Shown: piece after piece, positions 4,945 to 12,808 of the stretch
Numbering within the stretch: the stretch's first letter is position 1
Layout of the letters: each line of letters opens with the position of its first letter
From: Clostridiales bacterium
Lineage (GTDB): Bacteria; Bacillota; Clostridia; Christensenellales; CAG-314
Reading direction: 5' to 3'
Assembly: GCA_004558105.1 (NCBI GenBank)
Contig: SFEB01000014.1
Location: forward strand, 1 to 25,520
Length of the DNA stretch: 25,520 nucleotides
The notes under the pieces: generated by a model
What the model saw: the letters and a program-made list of their open reading frames with translations, nothing else
The model's database searches: none
What the model was told of the DNA's origin: nothing
Translations under genes and position numbers: made by a program

Positions 4945-7878
4945 ATGCTTCTTGGTATCGACGTGGGTTCTACGACGGTAAAGGTTTGTGTTACCGACGG
5001 CAACGAAATCTTTTACAAGTCGTACGTGCGCCACTATTCTAAAGTTAAAGAAATATTATCAGCCGAGTTGGACAAGGTAAAGCAACTTGGTTTTAATCGT
5101 TTTAAGGTCTGCGTCACGGGTAGCGCGGGGTTGGGCGTTTCGCAAAACGCCGGTCTTCCGTTTACTCAGGAGGTGCAGGCCGCTTTTACCGCGATAAAAA
5201 AGTATTATCCGTCTACCGACGTGGCAATAGAACTTGGCGGAGAGGACGCTAAAATCATTTTCGTCACGGGCGGCACGGAAGAAAGGATGAACGGCAGCTG
5301 CGCAGGCGGCACGGGCGCATTTATCGACCAGATGGCGACGCTTCTGGGCATAGACGTCGCAGAAATGGACCGCCTTGCGTTGAAGGCGGAAAAAGTCTAT
5401 CCCATTGCCTCGCGTTGCGGTGTTTTCGCAAAGTCGGATATACAACCTCTCCTCAATCAGGGCGCAAAAAAAGAAGATATTGCGGCGTCGATTTTTCAGG
5501 CGGTAGTGGACCAGACCGTGTCGGGGCTGGCGCAGGGCAGACGCATTAAAGGCAACGTGCTTTTTCTCGGCGGTCCGCTGTACTATCTAAAAGGATTGCG
5601 TAAAGCCTTTGTCGGTACGTTAAAGCTTGACGAGAATTCTGCGATTTTCCCTGAAACGGCTCCGAACTTTATGTCCATAGGTGCGGCGCTGTCTGCCGAA
5701 ATCAATAGAGAGCAGGATATCGACGAAATAATATCCAAGATAAAAAACAGCAAGGTAACGGACAGCATTATCACTTCCGAACCGTTGTTTAAAAGTCAGA
5801 AGGAATACGACGAGTTTTTGGCTGCGCATGACATGGACGTGCCGCGCGTTGAACTAAGCGGATACACGGGTGCCGCATATCTGGGTATCGACTCGGGTTC
5901 CACAACCACCAAACTCGTGCTGATTTCCGAAGACGGTGCAATACTTTTCAGCAGTTATTCGGACAACAACGGGCGGCCGCTGGATTTAGTGGTGCGAGAA
6001 CTGAAAAAGATTTACGAGCTTTTACCGTCGGGCGCCTGTATTAAGGGTTGTTGCGTTACCGGATACGGCGAAGACCTTATCAAATCCGCTTTGCATGCCG
6101 ACTTCGGGGTGGTAGAGACGGTCGCGCACTTTAAAGCGGCGCTGTATTTCAACCCCGACGTGGATTTTATTATCGATATCGGCGGTCAGGATATCAAGTG
6201 CTTTAAGATAAAAAACAAAGCGATAGACAGCATAATGCTTAACGAGGCGTGTTCTTCGGGTTGCGGTTCGTTTATCCAGACTTTTGCGCGCGCTATGAAT
6301 ATGGACGTTGCAGGTTTTTCCCGGCTGGGATTGTTTGCGCGTCACCCCGTAGAACTCGGTTCGCGCTGTACCGTTTTTATGAACAGCGCCGTCAAGCAGG
6401 CGCAAAAAGAAGGTGCGAGCGTGGAGGATATTTCTGCCGGCTTGTCCACTTCGATAGTGAAAAACGCAGTTTACAAAGTCATTCGCGCGACAAGTATCGA
6501 CCAACTGGGCGACAACATAGTCGTGCAAGGCGGTACTTTTTTAAACGACGCAGTGTTGCGCGCTTTTGAAAGAGAAGTGGGCAAAAAAGTCATTCGCCCT
6601 GCCATATCGGGGCTGATGGGTGCGTTCGGAGCGGCTTTATATGCCAAAGAAAACGCAGTTTCCGAACGTTCCTCAGTGTTAACCGAGCAGGAAGTTAAGG
6701 ATTTTTCCTATACTGCCAGGAGTGCTAACTGCGGCGGTTGTACTTCCAGATGCGACATCAACATAGTTACTTTTTCCGACGGTAAAAAGCACGTTTCGGG
6801 AAACAAATGCGAGAGGGGCGCAGGTTTAAAACCGTCTTCCTCCGACCTCGATATGTACGCCTACAAACAGCGTCTTTTAGCCGATTGTTTGCCGAAAGAA
6901 CCGATTAAAAATCCGAAAGCCACGGTGGGTTTGCCACTGCAATTGGGAATGTACGAGCAACTTCCTTTGTGGGCAACGTTTTTCGCCCGTCTCGGCTTTC
7001 AGCCCGTTTTAAGCGACCCGTCGTCGCGCGATTTGTACTTTTTGGGACAGCACACCGTTGCGTCCGACACGATATGTTATCCGGCAAAACTCATGCATGG
7101 GCATATAGAGAGTTTACTCGACAAGGGCGTGGACTTTATTTTTCTCCCGTGCGAAAGTTATAATCTGGACGAACATGCTTCGGTCAATCACTACAACTGC
7201 CCAGTCGTAGCCTATTATTCCGAGTCTCTTCTTGCCAACAACGAACGTTTGACGCATGACAACTTTATTATGCCCTACGTTGACCTTAATATGACGTCGT
7301 CGACGGTGAAAAATCTTACAAAATCGTTAAGCCGTTACGGAGTAAAGCAGGGTGAAGTAAAAAAAGCGTTGCAGGCAGGTTTTGAGGCGTTGGAAGAATT
7401 CCATGCGGCAATCCGCGACCGTGCGCAATATATTTTGTCGGAAAGTCAAAGACAAAACAAGCCGTTGATAGTTCTGGCAGGCAGACCGTATCACGTCGAC
7501 GCCGAAATCAACCACGGTATCAATAAACTGCTGACGTCGCTAGGGCTTGCAGTTTTGACCGAGGACGGCGCGGCGGCGTTGACGGACAACGTTCTTGTCA
7601 ACGTCATCAACCAATGGACCTATCATGCGCGTTTGTACAAGGCGGCCAACTTCGTATGTACCCACCCGTGTGCGCACATGGTTCAGCTCGTTTCTTTCGG
7701 TTGCGGTATAGACGCGGTGACCACCGACGAGATCCGCTCGATAATGGAGAAGAACGACGAATTGTACACTCAGATAAAGATTGACGAGATCAACAATCTC
7801 GGCGTCGTAAAAATACGCTTGCGCAGTATGCTTGCCGCGATAGAAGAGGCTCAAAAGGCAGGAAGCAAAAGAAACTAA
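4945..7878 (+). CDS. Double BadF/HgdC-type acyl-CoA dehydratase activase with DUF2229-like region
   Basis: A 977-residue cytoplasmic protein with two tandem ATPase domains of the ASKHA fold. Domain 1 (about 1-255) has LGIDVGSTTVK, GGEDAK and NGSCAGGTG with Cys119 and Cys158 (SRCGVF). Domain 2 (about 310-570) has LGIDSGSTTTK, GGQDIK, ACSSGCGSF and SRCTVF (C475). In HgdC, two such Cys per subunit hold a [4Fe-4S] cluster shared across a dimer; by analogy this protein could hold one internally. Residues 596-622 carry a further CxxCxxxC...C set. From about 660 on it resembles DUF2229. Activases drive ATP-dependent electron transfer to 2-hydroxyacyl-CoA dehydratases. The start has AAAGGA upstream. 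The frame ends where the usual giant protein of about 1400 residues continues; the rest is in the next gene. Confidence 0.88.
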   Translation: MLLGIDVGSTTVKVCVTDGNEIFYKSYVRHYSKVKEILSAELDKVKQLGFNRFKVCVTGSAGLGVSQNAGLPFTQEVQAAFTAIKKYYPSTDVAIELGGEDAKIIFVTGGTEERMNGSCAGGTGAFIDQMATLLGIDVAEMDRLALKAEKVYPIASRCGVFAKSDIQPLLNQGAKKEDIAASIFQAVVDQTVSGLAQGRRIKGNVLFLGGPLYYLKGLRKAFVGTLKLDENSAIFPETAPNFMSIGAALSAEINREQDIDEIISKIKNSKVTDSIITSEPLFKSQKEYDEFLAAHDMDVPRVELSGYTGAAYLGIDSGSTTTKLVLISEDGAILFSSYSDNNGRPLDLVVRELKKIYELLPSGACIKGCCVTGYGEDLIKSALHADFGVVETVAHFKAALYFNPDVDFIIDIGGQDIKCFKIKNKAIDSIMLNEACSSGCGSFIQTFARAMNMDVAGFSRLGLFARHPVELGSRCTVFMNSAVKQAQKEGASVEDISAGLSTSIVKNAVYKVIRATSIDQLGDNIVVQGGTFLNDAVLRAFEREVGKKVIRPAISGLMGAFGAALYAKENAVSERSSVLTEQEVKDFSYTARSANCGGCTSRCDINIVTFSDGKKHVSGNKCERGAGLKPSSSDLDMYAYKQRLLADCLPKEPIKNPKATVGLPLQLGMYEQLPLWATFFARLGFQPVLSDPSSRDLYFLGQHTVASDTICYPAKLMHGHIESLLDKGVDFIFLPCESYNLDEHASVNHYNCPVVAYYSESLLANNERLTHDNFIMPYVDLNMTSSTVKNLTKSLSRYGVKQGEVKKALQAGFEALEEFHAAIRDRAQYILSESQRQNKPLIVLAGRPYHVDAEINHGINKLLTSLGLAVLTEDGAAALTDNVLVNVINQWTYHARLYKAANFVCTHPCAHMVQLVSFGCGIDAVTTDEIRSIMEKNDELYTQIKIDEINNLGVVKIRLRSMLAAIEEAQKAGSKRN

Positions 7879-7928
7879 CGATAAGGCGGGATAAACCGCA
7901 AAAACTTAAAATTTAAAACGAAGAAAAG

Positions 7929-9215
7929 ATGAAAAAATTCCACGATAAAAAAACAACAGCGACGGCAACGGTCGATTACCGCAACAGATATCCAAAGTGG
8001 AACGATGAAAAAAAACGCGAATGGACCATTCTTGCACCCAATATGTTGCCATGGCATTTTGACGTTATTAAGGATTTTCTGGCGGACGAAGGTTACAACA
8101 TAGAGATTCTCACCAAAAACGACAGAACCGTTATTGACGAAGGGTTAAAGCACGTTCACAACGATACCTGCTACCCGTGTATGTGCGTTACGGGGCAATT
8201 TATAGACGCGTTAAAAAGCGGAAAATACGACCTCAATCATACGGCGCTCATTATCACTCAGTCAGGCGGCGGGTGTCGTGCTTCCAACTATATTCCGCTT
8301 ATTACCAAAGCCATTCATCAACAGTTCCCCACCGTTCCCGTAATGTCTTTGAATTTTGCCGGGCTTGAAGGCGACAATCAGATGAAAGTCGGCTTGTCGC
8401 TGCTTGCCAAGTTTGCGTATTCGATAGCCTACTGCGATACGGTCATGTGGTGCTACAACCAGACGAAACCGTACGAGTTGGTGGAAGGGAGCGCGGACGC
8501 CATGCGCGACAAGGCGCAGGAGTTTATCAAATCCAAGTTTAAGCAAGGCGGCTACACAAACCACCGTCGGATAAATCAGTACGTAATAGACTTGTTTAAA
8601 AGCGTTCCGCGGGATACGACGGTAAAAAAGCCGAAAGTAGGTATCGTCGGCGAAATTTACGTCAAATACGCTCCGTTGGGGAATAACAATCTCGAAAAAT
8701 TCCTTCTCGACGAAGGTTGCGAACCGGTTGTTCCGCCTTTGCTGGACTTTATCCTGTACTGCATAGTCAACGTAATTAACGACCGTAAACTTTACGGATA
8801 CAAGGGGATAAAATATCCGGTCTACAAAGTTGTCTACAAGTTTATACGAAAAATCCAAAAAACAGTGATAAAGCAGCTGACCGACAGCGGAGTATTTGCG
8901 CCCGTGCATGATTTTGAACATTTGCGCAGGCTTGCCGACGTCGTTATCAACCAAGGCGTAAAAATGGGAGAAGGTTGGCTTATCCCGGCAGAAATGGCGG
9001 CGTTTGCGTCTACCGATACTCCTAATATTATCTGCACGCAGCCTTTCGGTTGTCTTCCCAACCACATTGTCGGCAAAGGAATGGTCAGAACGATAAAAAA
9101 TCTTTATCCCGACAGCAATATCGTCGCAGTAGACTACGACTCGTCTGCAAGCCGGGTTAACCAGGAAAACCGAATAAAGCTCATGATATCGATAGCCAAA
9201 AAGAACCAGACGTAA
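7929..9215 (+). CDS. 2-hydroxyacyl-CoA dehydratase-like protein (activase partner)
   Basis: A 428-residue protein that corresponds to the C-terminal third of the large activase/dehydratase proteins. Visible features: HNDTCYPCMCVTGQFIDAL with three Cys near residues 80-86, TQSGGGCRASNY, PKVGIVGEIYVKYAPLGNN, a hydrophobic central segment, and FGCLPNHIVGKG near the C-terminus. Conserved Cys residues of this family bind a [4Fe-4S] cluster in characterised dehydratases. It starts 50 nt after the activase gene with only a weak SD (GAAGAAAAG), so it is probably co-transcribed and made at a level linked to its partner. The substrate is unknown; no CoA-transferase or other pathway gene is adjacent. 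A strong terminator follows. Confidence 0.82.
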   Translation: MKKFHDKKTTATATVDYRNRYPKWNDEKKREWTILAPNMLPWHFDVIKDFLADEGYNIEILTKNDRTVIDEGLKHVHNDTCYPCMCVTGQFIDALKSGKYDLNHTALIITQSGGGCRASNYIPLITKAIHQQFPTVPVMSLNFAGLEGDNQMKVGLSLLAKFAYSIAYCDTVMWCYNQTKPYELVEGSADAMRDKAQEFIKSKFKQGGYTNHRRINQYVIDLFKSVPRDTTVKKPKVGIVGEIYVKYAPLGNNNLEKFLLDEGCEPVVPPLLDFILYCIVNVINDRKLYGYKGIKYPVYKVVYKFIRKIQKTVIKQLTDSGVFAPVHDFEHLRRLADVVINQGVKMGEGWLIPAEMAAFASTDTPNIICTQPFGCLPNHIVGKGMVRTIKNLYPDSNIVAVDYDSSASRVNQENRIKLMISIAKKNQT

Positions 9216-9245
9216 ACTCCGATTGTCAGAATCGGAGTTTTTTTT
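9214..9245 (+). terminator. Terminator of the activase-dehydratase operon
   Basis: A 10-bp stem AACTCCGATT / AATCGGAGTT, a 5-nt loop and a run of U. It begins at the stop codon of the preceding gene. Confidence 0.9.
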
Positions 9246-9252
9246 AGCCTAC

Positions 9253-9281
9253 TTGACATTATCCGTAATTTGTGTTATATT
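9253..9281 (+). promoter_or_regulatory. Orphan consensus promoter
   Basis: TTGACA, 17-nt spacer, TATATT on the plus strand, with no ORF downstream. The predicted start (about 9288) is only about 25 nt before the terminator hairpin at 9311. Confidence 0.65.
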
Positions 9282-9287
9282 TGCGAT

Positions 9288-9340
9288 AAAAATAAAAGTA
9301 AATAAACAAAAAGAAGCGAGAAATCTCTCGCTTCTTTTTT
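9288..9340 (+). ncRNA. Candidate ~50-nt small RNA
   Basis: Inferred only from a consensus promoter followed by an intrinsic terminator, with an A-rich, unstructured 5' part of about 23 nt and no start codon with an SD. The same terminator also ends the leftward yitT operon, so the promoter could be a relic of a deleted gene. Confidence 0.3.
9308..9340. terminator. Bidirectional terminator between converging units
   Basis: An 11-bp stem AAGAAGCGAGA / TCTCGCTTCTT with T-rich tails on both strands. Leftward it ends the nadE-flavoprotein-tilS-yitT operon; rightward it ends the candidate small RNA. Confidence 0.85.
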
Positions 9341-9374
9341 ACGTTTTATCGTTACATCGGGTTGCAAAAACCTT

Positions 9375-9406
9375 TTAAACCGACGGGGGGGGGGTTAAAC
9401 CGACGG
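9375..9406. repeat. G10 tract between two 12-bp direct repeats
   Basis: TTAAACCGACGG occurs at 9375-9386 and 9395-9406, flanking a run of ten G (9385-9394) on the plus strand. It lies 3 nt past the yitT stop, in the 3' untranslated part of that transcript. Confidence 0.8.
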
Positions 9407-9409
9407 TTA

Positions 9410-10528
9410 TTATTCTTCGGGAGTCACGGTGTTTTCCGGACAGGCTTCGCAAGTGTTTTCGGCGTTTGCCACGTCGTCGGGTTTGCCTTCGTCCCGATTT
9501 GCTTTGAGTAAGACGTTTGATTCGGCTTCGCTTTTTTCGTTGACCTTAACGGGATTGCGAATGACGGTGGCGGTTGTTTTATTTAAATTCTTTTTGCGGC
9601 GCAGTTTAAACTTTACGTCGTTTTGCGCTATAACGTCGGCAACGTCGGTAACGGTCAGAAATGCGACGCTGTCTACGTTTTTTACGATTTTCGTTATAGT
9701 GCCGATTTCAAAGCGGTTGACCACTACGTACAACATGTTGCGGTCGCTGTTGCTGTAATAGCCTTTGGCGTTGAGTATAGTAACGCTGCGGTTCATTTGT
9801 TGACTTATGGCTTTGGCAACGGCGTCGCCCTTGTCCGTAACGATAGTGACGGCTTTGCCCTTGTCGAGTCCTTCCACAACGAAATCTACAGCAAGGAGAC
9901 CTACCGCGTAGGTGATGATGGAGTACAAACCGATTTTTATTCCGCCGGTGACTATGCAGGCGATAACGTACAGTACGACGTTGTAAACCATTACGAATTG
10001 ACCTACCGTGAGGTTTAAGCGTTTTGCAAAGTTGACTGCCATGACTTCTACGCCGTCCATGGCGCCGCCGAAACGGATAGCAAGACCGCTGCCGATACCG
10101 CTTATCAAACCGCCGAAAACGGCGCAGAGGAAAACGTCGGCTTCCAGCGAGTTGAACATCCATTCCGCTATCGACATGCTTCCGACGAGCGCAAGGTCCG
10201 AAAAAATAAAGTTAAAAAACGAGTAGGACAGAATGGTGATTAACGACGACAGGATAAAAACCGCTCCGCTTTGTTTAAGGGCAAACAAAAAGAACGGGAC
10301 ATTGAGTAAAACGATAAAGATACTCACCGACCAGCCGGTAACCTGACCGAGAAAAATCGACGTACCCGACAGTCCGCTGTCAAGTATGGTGGACGGCACG
10401 AGAAACAGAGAGACGCCGACGGCGTTGACAAACCCTGCAAAAATCGAACCGAGGTAACTGTACCACTTTTTCGATTTTATGTTTTTTAAACCGAACGGAT
10501 CTTTTCCGGCATGCTTAACTTTTGACAT
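9410..10528 (-). CDS. YitT family membrane protein (DUF161 + DUF2179)
   Basis: A 372-residue integral membrane protein. An N-terminal soluble stretch of about 20 residues is followed by around five or six hydrophobic segments (for example FVNAVGVSLFLVPSTIL, IFIVLLNVPFFLFAL, VFLCAVFGGLISGIGSGLA) with the family signature RFGGAMDGVEV. A cytosolic DUF2179 domain follows (GKAVTIVTDKGDAVAKAI ... FLTVTDVADVI). YitT-type proteins are uncharacterised putative transporters. The last 55 or so residues form a charged, low-complexity tail ending CEACPENTVTPEE, longer than usual for the family. The start at 10528 has AGGAGG 7 nt upstream. It is the last gene of a leftward operon, 36 nt after tilS. Confidence 0.85.
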   Translation of the reverse strand: MSKVKHAGKDPFGLKNIKSKKWYSYLGSIFAGFVNAVGVSLFLVPSTILDSGLSGTSIFLGQVTGWSVSIFIVLLNVPFFLFALKQSGAVFILSSLITILSYSFFNFIFSDLALVGSMSIAEWMFNSLEADVFLCAVFGGLISGIGSGLAIRFGGAMDGVEVMAVNFAKRLNLTVGQFVMVYNVVLYVIACIVTGGIKIGLYSIITYAVGLLAVDFVVEGLDKGKAVTIVTDKGDAVAKAISQQMNRSVTILNAKGYYSNSDRNMLYVVVNRFEIGTITKIVKNVDSVAFLTVTDVADVIAQNDVKFKLRRKKNLNKTTATVIRNPVKVNEKSEAESNVLLKANRDEGKPDDVANAENTCEACPENTVTPEE

Positions 10529-10564
10529 TGCATTCCTCCTGGGTTTAATCGCTGATTATGTCGT

Positions 10565-11869
10565 TTACCGTACGTCGTCCGAAGAAGAAACGTACAGATA
10601 TATTTTGTTTTCGGTATCGGGAGAAACTTTTACTTTTTCGCCGATTTGAACGCCAAACACGGCGTAAACGTTTTTGCCGCTTGCGACGACGGGAAGTCGG
10701 TCTCTCAGATGCTGAGGATATTTGATATCGATGAGATAATCTTTCAATTTTTTTTCGCCGCTGCCGAATTTAGCAAAGACGTCGCCTTCTTTACGCGTGC
10801 GGATAACGCAGTCGGAAGGAAATTTATCCTTGTCCGCCATAAGAAAAAAGTCGTTTTTCGGCGGTTTGTCCGAGACGACTATCCTCTGTCCTAAAAAGTC
10901 GAATTCTCCTTCGACAAAAGGAATTTTGCAATCACCCGTGCGCGTCGTTTCACGTTTTTCGTATATCGTTAAAAGGTCGTAACTGCGGCGTGCCGCGAGC
11001 GAAAAGGGGAGGTCGACGGACTGCTCGCCGTCCGTGGTTTTGCAAAGGTTGATAACCATAGCCACGTGTGACTGCTCTATGTCCTTATAGTAACCGAGCG
11101 CGCGCATGGTTTTTCGGATAATCCTTGCTTTTAATACCGGGTGAAATTCGTTAAACCTTGACACGGGTAACGAAGCAACGCCGTTTTCTATCGTCACGAA
11201 ACTTACGTCGGCAAGCGAATCGAGATAATCGTCTTCCTGTTCCGCCAGAGCGGCGAAAGAGTTGAGAGCCCTTACCGCGTAGGGGTTGATTTGTCTTAGG
11301 GCGGGCAAAACTTCGTGTCGGACGAGGTTACGTTTGTAAGCGACGTCTGCGTTGGTTTTGTCTTCGACGTACGGGATCTGATTGGCGTGGGCGAAGTTAA
11401 CGATTTCTTCCTTCGACATTTTAAGCAACGGACGGAAGTACCTGCCCTGAAGCCGTTTCATACCCGTCGCACCGCGTAAACCGCCGCCGCGCGTGATATG
11501 GAGCAGAACGGTTTCGGCGTTGTCGTCGGCATGGTGAGCGAGGCAAACTACGTCGTAGCCGTAAGTATCGGCAACGTCGTTTATTGCTTTGTATCTGAGT
11601 TGGCGTGCCGCCGTCTCTATGCTTTGTCCGGAGGCAAGAGCGTATCCCTTGACGTCTATGCTTTTTACAAAACATGTTACTCCGTTTTCCGTGCAGTACT
11701 GCTTTACGAAATTGCAGTCGAAAGCGCCTTCGGCGCGAAGGTTGTGGTTGACCGTGACTACGGCGAAGTTTTCCGTCGGCATGTTGGCGATAAACGTGTA
11801 CAGCATAACCATACTGTCTACGCCTCCGGAAACTGCCAAAAGGTATTTTTTGTTCGGATCTCGTTTCAT
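10565..11869 (-). CDS. tilS: tRNA(Ile)-lysidine synthase
   Basis: A 434-residue cytoplasmic enzyme that attaches lysine to C34 of the CAU anticodon of tRNA-Ile2, changing its reading from AUG to AUA. The N-terminal PP-loop ATPase domain has SGGVDS at 14-19 and VNHNLRAEG; further family motifs are LAHHADDNAETVLLHITRG and NADVAYKRNLVRHEVLP. A substrate-binding middle region follows, then the C-terminal TilS domain (RTRKEGDVFAKFGSGEKKLK ... AVFGVQIGEKV). Full length. Its ATG overlaps the stop of the flavoprotein gene (ATGA), so translation is probably coupled. TilS is essential where no other AUA decoder exists. Confidence 0.95.
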   Translation of the reverse strand: MKRDPNKKYLLAVSGGVDSMVMLYTFIANMPTENFAVVTVNHNLRAEGAFDCNFVKQYCTENGVTCFVKSIDVKGYALASGQSIETAARQLRYKAINDVADTYGYDVVCLAHHADDNAETVLLHITRGGGLRGATGMKRLQGRYFRPLLKMSKEEIVNFAHANQIPYVEDKTNADVAYKRNLVRHEVLPALRQINPYAVRALNSFAALAEQEDDYLDSLADVSFVTIENGVASLPVSRFNEFHPVLKARIIRKTMRALGYYKDIEQSHVAMVINLCKTTDGEQSVDLPFSLAARRSYDLLTIYEKRETTRTGDCKIPFVEGEFDFLGQRIVVSDKPPKNDFFLMADKDKFPSDCVIRTRKEGDVFAKFGSGEKKLKDYLIDIKYPQHLRDRLPVVASGKNVYAVFGVQIGEKVKVSPDTENKIYLYVSSSDDVR

Positions 11870-12807
11870 TTGTTTTTATTCTTTCTGACTTTTTTCCCTT
11901 CTTTTTGGGAAACGACTTTTGTTTTCCGTATCGTTTCGGTCGGGTTTATCTTCAACAAATAATCGTAGGCGGAAAAGGCTGCGACTTGTCCCTCGCCCGT
12001 TGCTTTCTGGTATTTGTAGGGCGCACCGGTAACGTCGCCGGCGGCGAACAGTCCGTCTATGTTCGTTTTGCAGTTTTTGTCCGTTTCTACCAGCCCGTTC
12101 ACGGTCTTTAATCCGTACACGAGGTTGTCTGCCGACAGGGGCTTTAAGACGAAAAAGCCGTCGCCCGTGTAGTCGCCTTCTTTGGTTTTCAACACCGTTG
12201 CTTTACCCGTGTTTTCGGGGTCGGCGAAAGAAAGCGGAGTTGCGTTAACGACTTTTACGTCGTCGGATAAGGGCGTCGTCAGTTTTTTCATTGGGATAAA
12301 AGTGACGGAAGAACATATCGTGGCGATATAGTTGGCTTCCTTTACACTTTCTTCGTCGTAGCCGACGACGACGGCGTTTTTACCTTTTATCAACGGTGCG
12401 TCGCAGGTGGCGCAGTAACTCACGCCGCGACCGAGAAATTCTTTTTCTCCTTCGATTTGAGCGACGGAAGACACGCCCGTTGCCAATATGACGCAGTCGG
12501 CAGTCAAAAATTCGCCGCCGACGTCCAAAGAAAATCCGTTTCCGCTTTTATAAACGCCGAAAACCTTTTTTTCTGAAAAATTTACGCCTATTTCGGTTGC
12601 GTGAGAGCAAAACCTTTCGTTTAAATCGTCCCCCGTTACCTTGCCGAAGCCCAGGTAATTAAGTATCTGAGGCGCCAGACGCGTTTTTAAAGAACCGTAA
12701 ATGTCGCCGACGAGCAAGACGTCGACGTTGAGAATTTTTGCGTTTACGGCTGCGGAAAGCCCTGCAGGCCCCGCGCCAATGATTACGAGAGAATGATGAT
12801 TTGACAT
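11866..12807 (-). CDS. Thioredoxin reductase-like flavoprotein, atypical NAD(P)H site
   Basis: A 313-residue FAD protein of the thioredoxin reductase family. It shows the FAD-binding GAGPAG (11-16), the ATG motif, the redox pair CATC (Cys132, Cys135) and the C-terminal GLFAAGDVTG that contacts FAD. The second nucleotide site normally reads VVGGGDSA; here it is VVGYDEES, and the HRR-type arginine motif that follows in NADPH-dependent enzymes is FIPMKK. This fits the ferredoxin-dependent, pyridine-nucleotide-independent thioredoxin reductases described in clostridia (FFTR), an inference. The C-terminus ends in a Lys-rich tail (GKKVRKNKNK). No clear SD precedes the ATG, which lies one base after the nadE stop; it overlaps tilS by 4 nt. 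Confidence 0.82.
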   Translation of the reverse strand: MSNHHSLVIIGAGPAGLSAAVNAKILNVDVLLVGDIYGSLKTRLAPQILNYLGFGKVTGDDLNERFCSHATEIGVNFSEKKVFGVYKSGNGFSLDVGGEFLTADCVILATGVSSVAQIEGEKEFLGRGVSYCATCDAPLIKGKNAVVVGYDEESVKEANYIATICSSVTFIPMKKLTTPLSDDVKVVNATPLSFADPENTGKATVLKTKEGDYTGDGFFVLKPLSADNLVYGLKTVNGLVETDKNCKTNIDGLFAAGDVTGAPYKYQKATGEGQVAAFSAYDYLLKINPTETIRKTKVVSQKEGKKVRKNKNK

Positions 12808-12808
12808 T

